Shown in pieces: positions 1-6,078 of a DNA stretch of 12,142 nt. Made by a program: the position numbers and the translations under genes. Each line of letters begins with the position of its first letter. Within the stretch, counting starts at the first letter, position 1. This DNA is from Chitinophagaceae bacterium UBA4412 (lineage in GTDB: Bacteria; Bacteroidota; Bacteroidia; Chitinophagales; Chitinophagaceae), in the NCBI GenBank assembly GCA_002400445.1, contig DGQO01000212.1, forward strand, positions 20,772 through 32,913, written 5' to 3'. Under the pieces are notes generated by a model. That model made no database searches. It was not told the DNA's origin and worked only from the letters and a program-made list of their open reading frames with translations.

Positions 1-198
1 CATTTTCCAGGAAAAGGCGGAAAAAAAACAGCTCTGGATTCCTATGCAGCGGTTAAGTACAATATTAATGACATCGTTTTTCGGGTAGAAATGCATCCCG
101 GGGAGCAGGGTTTTATGCCATTTAAGAGAGATCGCCTGGAAGATAGTGTAATCAATCTCCTTAAAACCTGGCAAGAATCCGGCACGGCCCTGAAATAA
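1..198 (+). CDS. Probable c-type cytochrome, C-terminal 65 residues (5' end outside window)
   Basis: An open frame runs from the left edge to a TAA at 196-198. The 65 visible residues contain GFMPFKRDRL followed by an amphipathic stretch (SVINLLKTWQ). This resembles the end of class I cytochrome c domains, where the Met of a G-x-M-P motif is the sixth haem-iron ligand and a final helix packs against the N-terminal helix. The CxxCH haem attachment site would lie upstream and cannot be checked here. If the assignment is right, the protein is an electron carrier in the periplasm or on the cell surface. The ChaN-like gene starts 11 nt after the stop, so the two are probably co-transcribed. It could be the cytochrome domain of a larger multidomain protein. 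The call rests on one short motif and is moderate. Confidence 0.55.
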   Translation, partial: HFPGKGGKKTALDSYAAVKYNINDIVFRVEMHPGEQGFMPFKRDRLEDSVINLLKTWQESGTALK

Positions 199-209
199 TA
201 AAGTTTAGT

Positions 210-1067
210 ATGAAAAAATATTTGCTCTTACTGCTGGCTTGCAGTTTAGTGATCACTACGCAGGCTCAGCAAAAGCCGGCCTTTGTAATCTATAATGCAA
301 AAGGCAAAAAAGTATCGTATCGTAAAATGCTGAAAACTTCCAGAGAAGCTAACCTGGTTTTTTTTGGGGAGTTGCATGATAATCCTATCGCCCATTGGCT
401 CGAGTTGGAACTTACAAAAGACTTGTCTGCAAAAAAAAACCTGATCATGGGTGCCGAAATGTTTGAACGGGATAATGATGCACAGTTGCAGGATTATCTC
501 GCAAAAAGAATAACCAAAAAGCAATTAGATTCGTCCGCCCGCTTATGGAATAATTACAAAACAGACTATGCGCCCCTGGTAGATTATGCCCGGGACCATA
601 ACATCCCTTTTGTAGCCACTAATGTACCCCGCCGCTATGCATCCCTCGTTTCCCGGGGCGGATTGCATGCACTTGATACCTTGAGCGCTGCCGAAAAAAA
701 ATGGATTGCGCCATTACCCATTTTGTACGACTCTCTTTTGCCCGGCTATCAAAAAATGCTGGAAATGATGCCTGGCCATACCAATGCTGGCTTCTTTCCG
801 CAAGCGCAGGCTATTAAAGATGCTACGATGGCACACTACATTTTGGAGAATTATAAACCGCAATCCTTGTTCCTCCACTTTAATGGCTCCTATCACTCGC
901 AAAACAATGAAGGTATTTTATGGTATATCAGGCAGCAGCGTCCAGACTTGATATACTGCAGCATCGCCACAGTTTCTCAGGCGAATGTTTTAAAGCTTGA
1001 CCAGGAAAATAAAGGCAAGGCAGATTTTATCATCTGCGTAGATGAGGATATGACTTCAACATTTTAA
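210..1067 (+). CDS. ChaN-like haem-binding protein (Tiki/DUF399 family), exported
   Basis: The 285-residue protein starts with a signal peptide (KK, then a Leu-rich core, then TQAQQ), so cleavage near residue 19 is likely. Cys11 lies inside the hydrophobic core and makes a poor lipobox. Residues 50-62 carry the hallmark GELHDNPIAH, Glu83 follows in GAEMFE, and a late His-rich block (HFNGSYHSQNNEGI, 223-236) matches the third conserved segment. ChaN of Campylobacter is an iron-regulated lipoprotein that binds stacked haem; wider Tiki-fold relatives include proteases and erythromycin esterase-like enzymes. The usual family length is about 250-300 residues. It follows a probable cytochrome c gene by 11 nt, which fits a haem-related role, but substrate binding is not provable from sequence. 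The ATG at 210 is the only start that gives a complete signal peptide. Confidence 0.8.
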   Translation: MKKYLLLLLACSLVITTQAQQKPAFVIYNAKGKKVSYRKMLKTSREANLVFFGELHDNPIAHWLELELTKDLSAKKNLIMGAEMFERDNDAQLQDYLAKRITKKQLDSSARLWNNYKTDYAPLVDYARDHNIPFVATNVPRRYASLVSRGGLHALDTLSAAEKKWIAPLPILYDSLLPGYQKMLEMMPGHTNAGFFPQAQAIKDATMAHYILENYKPQSLFLHFNGSYHSQNNEGILWYIRQQRPDLIYCSIATVSQANVLKLDQENKGKADFIICVDEDMTSTF

Positions 1068-1075
1068 ATAAAAAA

Positions 1076-1105
1076 AGGGCCAGGATAAAAATCCAGCCCT
1101 GTTTT
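1076..1105 (+). terminator. Hairpin terminator after the ChaN-like gene
   Basis: Eight nt after the ChaN stop, AGGGC (1076-1080) pairs with GCCCT (1096-1100), and an inner GGA/TCC extends the stem across a small bulge. The loop is A-rich and GTTTT follows. The preceding A tract would let it also act for leftward transcription. The short T run makes it a moderate-strength candidate. Confidence 0.55.
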
Positions 1106-1136
1106 AAAATCCAATATCCTATGAAAAACCGAGTTG

Positions 1137-1166
1137 AGAAAGGATTGCCTTTCTTTAATATTTTTT
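1137..1166 (+). terminator. Second hairpin with T tract, possible back-up terminator
   Basis: AGAAAGG (1137-1143), a four-base ATTG loop and CCTTTCT (1148-1154) form a 7-bp stem followed by TTAATATTTTTT. A third, weaker stem-loop (TCGCT/AGCGA, 1169-1185) follows and has no T tract. In position and form this stem is a second intrinsic terminator isolating the upstream genes from the nuclease gene. Confidence 0.5.
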
Positions 1167-1202
1167 GATCGCTTAATTTTAGCGACTACTTTCAATTAGA
1201 TG

Positions 1203-1226
1203 ATGCAAATTTGTACAATATTGCAT
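1203..1226. promoter_or_regulatory. Operator-like 24-bp dyad upstream of the nuclease promoter
   Basis: ATGCAA (1203-1208) and TTGCAT (1221-1226) flank the palindrome TTGTACAA (1211-1218) about one centre, so 10 of 12 mirrored positions pair with no spacer. It ends 7 nt before the candidate -33 box at 1234. That geometry suits a dimeric regulator, but dyads of this quality can arise by chance in A/T-rich DNA. Confidence 0.25.
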
Positions 1227-1233
1227 AACATAA

Positions 1234-1262
1234 TTTGGAAATTTATCAAACGGTTAATTTTC
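1234..1262 (+). promoter_or_regulatory. Candidate promoter for the S1/P1 nuclease gene
   Basis: TTTG (1234-1237), a 17-nt spacer and TAATTTTC (1255-1262) resemble the Bacteroidota -33/-7 pair (TTTG, TAnnTTTG) with one mismatch in the -7 box. Transcription would start near 1268 and leave a leader of about 55 nt. Confidence 0.35.
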
Positions 1263-1322
1263 TGAAGTAAGCGGTACACTTACCTGAGATAATACAAGCA
1301 TTTGTAATTCATTTATTAAGAC

Positions 1323-2105
1323 ATGAGAAAGATCTTATTCGCTGCGTTGGTTATTTATTTTCCTTCCCAGTGTATGGCCTGGGGTTTACTTGGCCACCGA
1401 ATTGTGGGGCAAATAGCTCAAACGCATTTGACTACTAAAGCTGCCCGGGCTGTGAAAGCAATTTTGGGTAATGAAGACCTGGCCATGTGTTCCAACTGGC
1501 CAGACTTTATAAAATCCGATACCAGTTATAAACATCTTTCGAACTGGCATTATGTAAACTTAAAAGGCGGCCTTACGGAGGCACAGGTTATAGAACAATT
1601 GAACGCCGACACAGCTGCAAATGCGTATACCAAACTCAATTTCCTGGTGGCCCAATTGAAAGATAAGACCACTGATCCATCGCTAAAGCCCATGTACCTG
1701 CGTTTGCTCGTGCACCTGGTAGGCGATATACATCAGCCAATGCACGTGGGCCGGCTTGATGATCTTGGTGGCAACCGCATTAGGGTTTTGTGGTTCAAAG
1801 ATCCATACAATCTTCACCAAATATGGGATGAAGTGCTCATTGATTTTCAGCAATTGAGTTACACTGAATATGCTAAGGCCATAAATTTCAGCACAAAGAT
1901 GCAATGCCAGCAATGGCAGCAGCAGCCCCGTGAACATTGGTTCTATGAAAGCTACCAACTGGCTAGCTTGATTTATAGCGATGTGAAAGGAAATGAAGAC
2001 AAACTAGGGTTCCAGTATAATTTCAAATACAAAGCACTAATGGAAGAGCAATTACTAAAAGGCGGAATTCGCCTGGCAGCGGTACTCAACGATATTTTTA
2101 GCTAA
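1323..2105 (+). CDS. Secreted S1/P1-type zinc nuclease
   Basis: The 260-residue protein belongs to the S1/P1 family, trinuclear-zinc enzymes that cleave single-stranded DNA and RNA and remove 3' phosphates. The signal peptide ends ...SQCMA, and cleavage after Ala19 exposes Trp20 as the new N-terminus; the family needs an N-terminal Trp to bind zinc. By motif and spacing the nine P1 ligands are all present: Trp20, His25 (GLLGHR), Asp61 (NWPD), His76 (NWHYVN), His131 and Asp135 (HLVGD), His141 (HQPMH), His165 and Asp169 (NLHQIWD). Length matches P1 (about 270). The product should therefore be an active exported nuclease, plausibly for scavenging nucleic acids. It is monocistronic with its own candidate promoter, and ends 5 nt before the convergent small membrane-protein gene. 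Confidence 0.92.
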   Translation: MRKILFAALVIYFPSQCMAWGLLGHRIVGQIAQTHLTTKAARAVKAILGNEDLAMCSNWPDFIKSDTSYKHLSNWHYVNLKGGLTEAQVIEQLNADTAANAYTKLNFLVAQLKDKTTDPSLKPMYLRLLVHLVGDIHQPMHVGRLDDLGGNRIRVLWFKDPYNLHQIWDEVLIDFQQLSYTEYAKAINFSTKMQCQQWQQQPREHWFYESYQLASLIYSDVKGNEDKLGFQYNFKYKALMEEQLLKGGIRLAAVLNDIFS

Positions 2106-2110
2106 GACTA

Positions 2111-2314
2111 TTATTCTGGTAATACAGGGCCGTAGTGAAGTTTTTTTTCGCTCAGGAGCTTATCCGGAAATAAAATATCATGGGCTATCTCATACCCCTC
2201 CTCGGCAATTCGCTTTAGTTTTTTACGGTCTCTTTTTTTGCTGCCTAAGTAGAAAGCAATACCCAGCGCCGAAACGGCCAGGATACCCCATAAAGCTTTG
2301 TTACTTACTTTCAT
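2111..2314 (-). CDS. Small single-pass membrane protein of unknown function (67 aa)
   Basis: I do not recognise a named family. The protein has a short N-terminus, one hydrophobic segment (about residues 8-24, ALWGILAVSALGIAFYLG), a strongly basic patch immediately after it (KKRDRKKLKR), an amphipathic helix (IAEEGYEIAHDILFP) and a charged tail ending PVLPE. The positive-inside rule places the C-terminal part in the cytoplasm. The layout resembles YtxH-like small membrane proteins, but this is only a resemblance of shape. The ATG at 2314 is preceded by A/T-rich sequence. It is tail-to-tail with the nuclease gene, 5 nt apart, so the two may share termination. The ordered protein features and a clean start support a real gene. 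Confidence 0.6.
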   Translation of the reverse strand: MKVSNKALWGILAVSALGIAFYLGSKKRDRKKLKRIAEEGYEIAHDILFPDKLLSEKKLHYGPVLPE

Positions 2315-2503
2315 GTTGATTAATTTTTTAAGATTCTTATTAGGTGTAATTCGTTAGTTGTTGTCTTCTACTCAAACCCTTTGCCAAACACAAAAAAACA
2401 GCGATAATTACGCTACCTTTTTTAAAGACAAGAAAACACAGCAAAACATTGCATCCCGTTTTTCCACTTAACAATATTTTAAAAGAGAAGTTCAATATGT
2501 AAT

Positions 2504-2562
2504 GGGCAGCCCTGCGGTGCGCAGGCGAAAGAGCTCTGCCCGCTATCTTGAAAAAATAGCGG
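2504..2562. repeat. GC-rich double-hairpin element downstream of purF
   Basis: This 276-nt gene-free stretch (2315-2590) is A/T-rich except here. GGGCAG (2504-2509) pairs with CTGCCC (2536-2541), enclosing CCTGCG (2511-2516) paired with CGCAGG (2520-2525) over a GTG loop. Immediately after, CCGCTAT (2540-2546) pairs with ATAGCGG (2556-2562). The two outer stems share two bases, so they compete slightly. Neither stem is followed by a T tract on either strand, so these are not standard terminators. It begins 28 nt past the purF stop on the purF strand. It may be an interspersed repeat, a 3'-UTR stabiliser or a small RNA. Confidence 0.45.
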
Positions 2563-2590
2563 CAACTATGGCGAGGTGCTACCCAGGATC

Positions 2591-4438
2591 CTAATAACCC
2601 CGCACATTCTTTCCTTCCAGGTAATTCATAAATGCCTTATTGCATACCTTGTTTCCTCCCGGGGTGGGATAATCACCACTAAAGTACCAGTCACCTTTAT
2701 TATTGGGGCAGGCTTCGTGCAAGGTTTCAATAGTTTGATAAATCACATCGATGGGCAACGTAATATCAGGCGGTGTTATCAGTTCAGCAATCTTATTGGA
2801 AATTTGTTCGTTTGAAAAAGACGCATATACGCCTTTTACGACATTTTCTGTGTGCAGTTTATTATTGCGTTGCAATTCTTTGCAGCGGTCCAGTAATTGA
2901 AATAACAGTGTTTCTCTTCCTTCGTCTTTCAGTAATTCCACAGCAGCTTTAAATGCAATAAAATCGCCCATTTTACTCATGTCAATACCATAGCAATCCG
3001 GGTAGCGAATTTGCGGAGCAGACGAGACAATGATAATGCGCTTAGGCTGCAGCCGGCTAAGCATCCTGATGATACTTTCCTTTAAAGTGGTACCCCGCAC
3101 AATGCTGTCGTCTATCACAACCAGCGTATCCACATCTTTTTTTACGGTGCCGTAAGTGATATCATATACGTGTTGTACCATTTCGTTCCGGCTGTTATCC
3201 TCCGTAATAAATGTGCGCAGTTTAACGTCTTTAATGGCAATTTTTTCTATCCGAACCCTACGGGTTACCATTTCCGCCAGTTTTTCCTCATCAAAATCTT
3301 TACCCCAGCTTAGGATACGCTCAATTTTAATATTGTTCAAATAATCTTCAGCTCCCTTTATTAAACCGTAAAATGCGGTTTCAGCCGTGTTTGGTATAAA
3401 CGAAAATATAGTATGCTTTAAATCGTAATTAAGCGCTTTGAGCACCGTTTTACTAAGGAAATGGCCCAGCGCCGTTCTTTCTTTATAAATCTTTTCATCG
3501 CTGCCACGACTAAAATAAATACGCTCGAAACTACAGGCTTTGCGCTCTTTTGGCGCCAAAATCTCCTGTACGGTGTAGGAGCCATCGGCTTTTACAATCA
3601 GCGCATTTCCCGGCATTAACTCTTTTACTTCATCCTGCTCCAGGTTAAAAGCGGTGCGGATTGCAGCCCGCTCGCTAGCTCCTACAATTACATCATCATT
3701 TACATAATAATAGGCTGGCCGGATGCCGTGAGCATCCCGCATCAAAAAGGCATCACCATTTCCCACAATTCCGCCAAAATGAAAACCACCATCAAAAAGT
3801 GGCACAGCACGCTTCAGCACTGTAGCAATATCAAGTTCCCCGGGAGCTTTTTCGTCTCCCTTAACAATAAAATGATGCAATACTTCCATCATTGCAGCCA
3901 GATCGCTTTGTACCTGGAATTCCCCAGGAGCCATATTGGCCAGGCTAAAGAGTTCTTCGGTATTTACCAGGTTAAAATTGCCTGCAAGCACGAGGTTACG
4001 TGCAGGAATGGTATTCTTTTTAATAAAGGGATGGCAAAATTCTACATTGTTTTTTCCCTGGGTACCGTAGCGTAAATGACCCAGCAATACCTCGCCCATT
4101 ACACCAACATGACCCTTCATCAGGCCGGGATGGCTACTGATGTCTGGCTGGTATTTTTCCACTTCATGAATCTCTGCAGATATCTGGGTAAATAAGTCTG
4201 CGATGGGCTGCGTAGCATTACTTCGGCGGCGATATATAAAGGGATAGCCTGGCTCAGTATTCAATTTTACAGCAGCTACACCGGCACCATCCTGGCCCCG
4301 GTTATGTTGTTTTTCCATGAGGAGATACAACTTATTGAGGCCGTACAATACTGAGTTATATTTTTGCTGATAATAGCTGAAAGACTTTCGTAAACGAATG
4401 AATGCAAGGCCACATTCGTGTTTTATGTCATCGCTCAT
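2591..4438 (-). CDS. purF: Long PurF-type amidophosphoribosyltransferase (Bacteroidota form)
   Basis: PurF catalyses the first step of de novo purine synthesis, making phosphoribosylamine from PRPP and glutamine. The N-terminal Ntn glutaminase domain starts at Cys9 (HE-CGLAF), the expected nucleophile after removal of an 8-residue propeptide; GHLRYGT (120-126), GNFN (153-156) and DAHGIRP (235-241) follow. The phosphoribosyltransferase domain has ERIYFSRGS (305-313) and the PRPP motif VVIDDSIVRGTT (440-451), then APQIRYPDCYGIDM. At 615 residues it is about 100 longer than E. coli PurF, through insertions and a C-terminal block with GDWYFSGDYPTPGG. The usual PDSG loop reads PNTA (349-352), and the Cys-x-x-Cys of iron-sulfur PurF enzymes is not conserved. 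No other purine gene is adjacent. Bacteroidota often also carry a standard-length PurF, so this may be a paralogue with a modified role. Family is certain; exact substrate is less so. Confidence 0.85.
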   Translation of the reverse strand: MSDDIKHECGLAFIRLRKSFSYYQQKYNSVLYGLNKLYLLMEKQHNRGQDGAGVAAVKLNTEPGYPFIYRRRSNATQPIADLFTQISAEIHEVEKYQPDISSHPGLMKGHVGVMGEVLLGHLRYGTQGKNNVEFCHPFIKKNTIPARNLVLAGNFNLVNTEELFSLANMAPGEFQVQSDLAAMMEVLHHFIVKGDEKAPGELDIATVLKRAVPLFDGGFHFGGIVGNGDAFLMRDAHGIRPAYYYVNDDVIVGASERAAIRTAFNLEQDEVKELMPGNALIVKADGSYTVQEILAPKERKACSFERIYFSRGSDEKIYKERTALGHFLSKTVLKALNYDLKHTIFSFIPNTAETAFYGLIKGAEDYLNNIKIERILSWGKDFDEEKLAEMVTRRVRIEKIAIKDVKLRTFITEDNSRNEMVQHVYDITYGTVKKDVDTLVVIDDSIVRGTTLKESIIRMLSRLQPKRIIIVSSAPQIRYPDCYGIDMSKMGDFIAFKAAVELLKDEGRETLLFQLLDRCKELQRNNKLHTENVVKGVYASFSNEQISNKIAELITPPDITLPIDVIYQTIETLHEACPNNKGDWYFSGDYPTPGGNKVCNKAFMNYLEGKNVRGY

Positions 4439-4484
4439 TGAATGATTTGGTACTTGGTGAACCGGTGATTGAAGTAGTGAGGCG

Positions 4485-4512
4485 CAAATTTAGGCCTTTG
4501 CTATGGGGCAAA
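4485..4512 (-). promoter_or_regulatory. Promoter for purF, overlapping the upstream terminator
   Basis: Read leftward, TTTG (4512-4509), a 16-nt spacer and an exact TAAATTTG (4492-4485) match the Bacteroidota promoter, followed by CGCC. Start of transcription near 4478 would give a leader of about 40 nt. The -33 TTTG is the end of the T tract of the neighbouring terminator. Confidence 0.5.
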
Positions 4513-4536
4513 AAAATCCCCCGGATTGCGGGGGAT
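4510..4536 (-). terminator. Strong intrinsic terminator of the outer-membrane protein gene
   Basis: Read leftward, ATCCCCC (4536-4530), a 7-nt loop and GGGGGAT (4522-4516) form a perfect stem followed directly by a run of T (4516-4510). It lies 20 nt beyond the stop at 4557, where a terminator for that gene is expected. Confidence 0.9.
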
Positions 4537-4556
4537 CATAAATATTGTTAATCCTT

Positions 4557-5279
4557 TTACAGACCACTGATAGAAAGACCTATTTGCCATCCTTTCATCG
4601 CCGGCGCAACGCCGTCTTTAAAAGTGGGACTGAGGCTATAAGCACCCACAAGGCTGAATATGCCATAGCCAACACGGACCGTGGCAGCTAGCCGGGTTGT
4701 ATTAAAATAATTTTTAGAAAGTACTTTGTCTGTACTATTATTAATGGTATTGCCTGCGGCATTTCGTAACACTTTTCCCTTGGTATGCGCATTAACCATA
4801 GTGCCAATCTTTATACCCAGCGCAGCTTTTAAAGATTTATTAGGGATCTCAGGCTCGTTCATAAACCTTAATTCCAGGGGCACCTCAAGGAATGCTGTGC
4901 TCAGTTTAAACTTCTTATAGTTGTTAGAATTATCTGCTACAATAAAAGGAAGAGAAGTTGTATTGCTGGCAATATCTACAATCATTTTCTTGAAATAAAT
5001 ATTGGTAGTGCCAATGCCCAATCCTGCAGCCACACTCATCTTTCGATTTCCTTTGAAAGGCTTATCAAACATAAGGTACACATTGGCACTGCGCTGAAAC
5101 CCGGAAATATGACTTTGAATACTGTCTGGCGCTCCCTGCCAGCCATTGTACATAAGCTGAAACATAAAATGATCAGCAGCACGGTTTAAGGGAGTTTTAA
5201 TTTTTGTAGAAGGAGTTTCCTGTGCCAGGGCAGAAAGCGAAACAATTGTAGCCACAAATGCTACGGCAAATTTTCTCAT
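4557..5279 (-). CDS. Small outer-membrane beta-barrel protein (PorT-like)
   Basis: The 240-residue product starts with a clear signal peptide (MRKFAVAFVA...LSALA, then QE). The rest alternates hydrophobic and polar residues with Gly and aromatic residues (GLGIGTTNIYFK, LEVPLELRF, LAATVRVGYGIFSLVGAYSLS) and ends in a strand-like GWQIGLSISGL, typical of 8-10 strand barrels of the PorT/OMP_b-brl group common in Bacteroidota. Such proteins sit in the outer membrane; ligand or function is usually unknown. The frame extends upstream to a TTG at 5300, but the ATG at 5279 is preferred: it starts the signal peptide exactly, and the TTG lies inside the predicted -7 box. Two candidate promoters precede it and a strong terminator follows, so it is probably monocistronic. 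Confidence 0.75.
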   Translation of the reverse strand: MRKFAVAFVATIVSLSALAQETPSTKIKTPLNRAADHFMFQLMYNGWQGAPDSIQSHISGFQRSANVYLMFDKPFKGNRKMSVAAGLGIGTTNIYFKKMIVDIASNTTSLPFIVADNSNNYKKFKLSTAFLEVPLELRFMNEPEIPNKSLKAALGIKIGTMVNAHTKGKVLRNAAGNTINNSTDKVLSKNYFNTTRLAATVRVGYGIFSLVGAYSLSPTFKDGVAPAMKGWQIGLSISGL

Positions 5280-5297
5280 AAATGTATTCTTGTGCGG

Positions 5298-5327
5298 CAA
5301 AAATAGCAGGCCCCACGGTTAATGAAA
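5298..5327 (-). promoter_or_regulatory. Proximal candidate promoter of the outer-membrane protein gene
   Basis: Read leftward, TTTC (5327-5324), 18 nt and an exact TATTTTTG (5305-5298) form a Bacteroidota-type promoter. Transcription would begin about 12 nt before the ATG at 5279, which rules out the in-frame TTG at 5300 as the start for this transcript. Confidence 0.45.
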
Positions 5328-5396
5328 GGTTAAATGAAAAGCTAAAAAACTGAAATATTGAGCTCAACAAATGCAGGATTAAAGCAGGTTCGGGCG

Positions 5397-5424
5397 CAAA
5401 AGTAATGTATTTGCGGGGCGCAAA
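5397..5424 (-). promoter_or_regulatory. Distal candidate promoter with both boxes perfect
   Basis: Read leftward, TTTG (5424-5421), 16 nt and TACTTTTG (5404-5397) both match consensus. Each box is followed by CGCCC, which makes a 10-bp direct repeat (GGGCGCAAAA on the top strand, 5392-5401 and 5416-5425). It would give a leader of about 110 nt for the outer-membrane protein gene. Confidence 0.45.
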
Positions 5425-5456
5425 AAACGGCTTTTTTAAAACTGCGGACTCTGGGC

Positions 5457-5924
5457 TTAAATCTCCTGTACTATAGGAGAAACAAGGGAAGCCTCAAATC
5501 CTTTCTGAAGCAAATAGGCCTGTAGCTTTGCTTTCCTGGTAAATAAGTTTCTCTCTCCCTTTAACGTCAACAGTTTTGCTTTGGCCAGTTTATGCAGGCA
5601 GGCCTCGTAATCATCCTGGGATATTTCCTTAAGAGCCGCTTTTATGCAATACTCGCTCACTTTACGCTGCCGCAGTTCATACCTGATTTTTACCTTCCCC
5701 CATTGTTTCATCCTGAATTTTCCCCCTGCAAAGGCAATTGCAAAACGCTCCTCATTTAGATAATTTTCCTCAATCAATTGAGCAAGGAGCTGCTCTACTT
5801 CCTGCTGGCGCAGGCCAAAACTGTAAAGTTTTTCTTTGGTTTCGGTGTGACTACGCTCCTGGTAAGCGCAGTACTGCTTAATCTTTTGCAGCGCTTTCTC
5901 CGTTCCAATATTTTGACCAAACAT
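5457..5924 (-). CDS. recX: Regulatory protein RecX
   Basis: RecX binds RecA filaments in the cytoplasm and modulates, usually inhibits, recombinase and coprotease activity. The 155-residue protein is all helical and charged, built of three-helix repeats as in the family: an opening TEKALQKIKQYCAYQERSHTETKEKL segment with family-typical ERS and a following YSFG, then IEENYLNEERFAIAFAGGKFRMKQWG (residues 52-77), where the NEERFA and GK-R---WG pattern is the RecX signature, and then IRYELRQRKVS. Length is normal. RecX is often next to recA; here it is divergent from dnaN instead, 154 nt away, with predicted promoters that overlap. The ATG at 5924 gives a full-length protein. Nothing looks truncated. 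Confidence 0.88.
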   Translation of the reverse strand: MFGQNIGTEKALQKIKQYCAYQERSHTETKEKLYSFGLRQQEVEQLLAQLIEENYLNEERFAIAFAGGKFRMKQWGKVKIRYELRQRKVSEYCIKAALKEISQDDYEACLHKLAKAKLLTLKGERNLFTRKAKLQAYLLQKGFEASLVSPIVQEI

Positions 5925-6015
5925 AGCCTAGTATTATTTTTAAAAAAGGATAACCTCAGAATACGGATACGCATTTTTCCTTTGCGTTTTGGCCCCCTGT
6001 TTTCCTTGCCCACGT

Positions 6016-6043
6016 AAAAATTATTATCTTTCGGCTTTACAAA
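6016..6043 (-). promoter_or_regulatory. Candidate recX promoter
   Basis: Read leftward, TTTG (6043-6040), 16 nt and TAATTTTT (6023-6016) resemble the -33/-7 pair with the last -7 base off consensus. It would give a leader of about 85 nt. It overlaps the dnaN promoter on the other strand. Confidence 0.3.
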
Positions 6044-6057
6044 GAAAATTATCTTTG
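6029..6057 (+). promoter_or_regulatory. Promoter for dnaN
   Basis: TTTC (6029-6032), 17 nt and an exact TATCTTTG (6050-6057) match the Bacteroidota promoter with one mismatch in the -33 box. Transcription near 6063 leaves a leader of about 16 nt, ending in A/T-rich sequence without a Shine-Dalgarno. Confidence 0.5.
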
Positions 6058-6078
6058 ATCTTCAATTATTAATTACTT

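Noticed and set aside
3728..4075. 115-codon open frame on the plus strand within purF
   Set aside because: Antisense shadow of the glutaminase domain; no start context or recognisable domain.
5280..5300. TTG start at 5300 for the outer-membrane protein
   Set aside because: It falls inside the predicted -7 box and would put charged residues before an otherwise perfect signal peptide starting at 5279.
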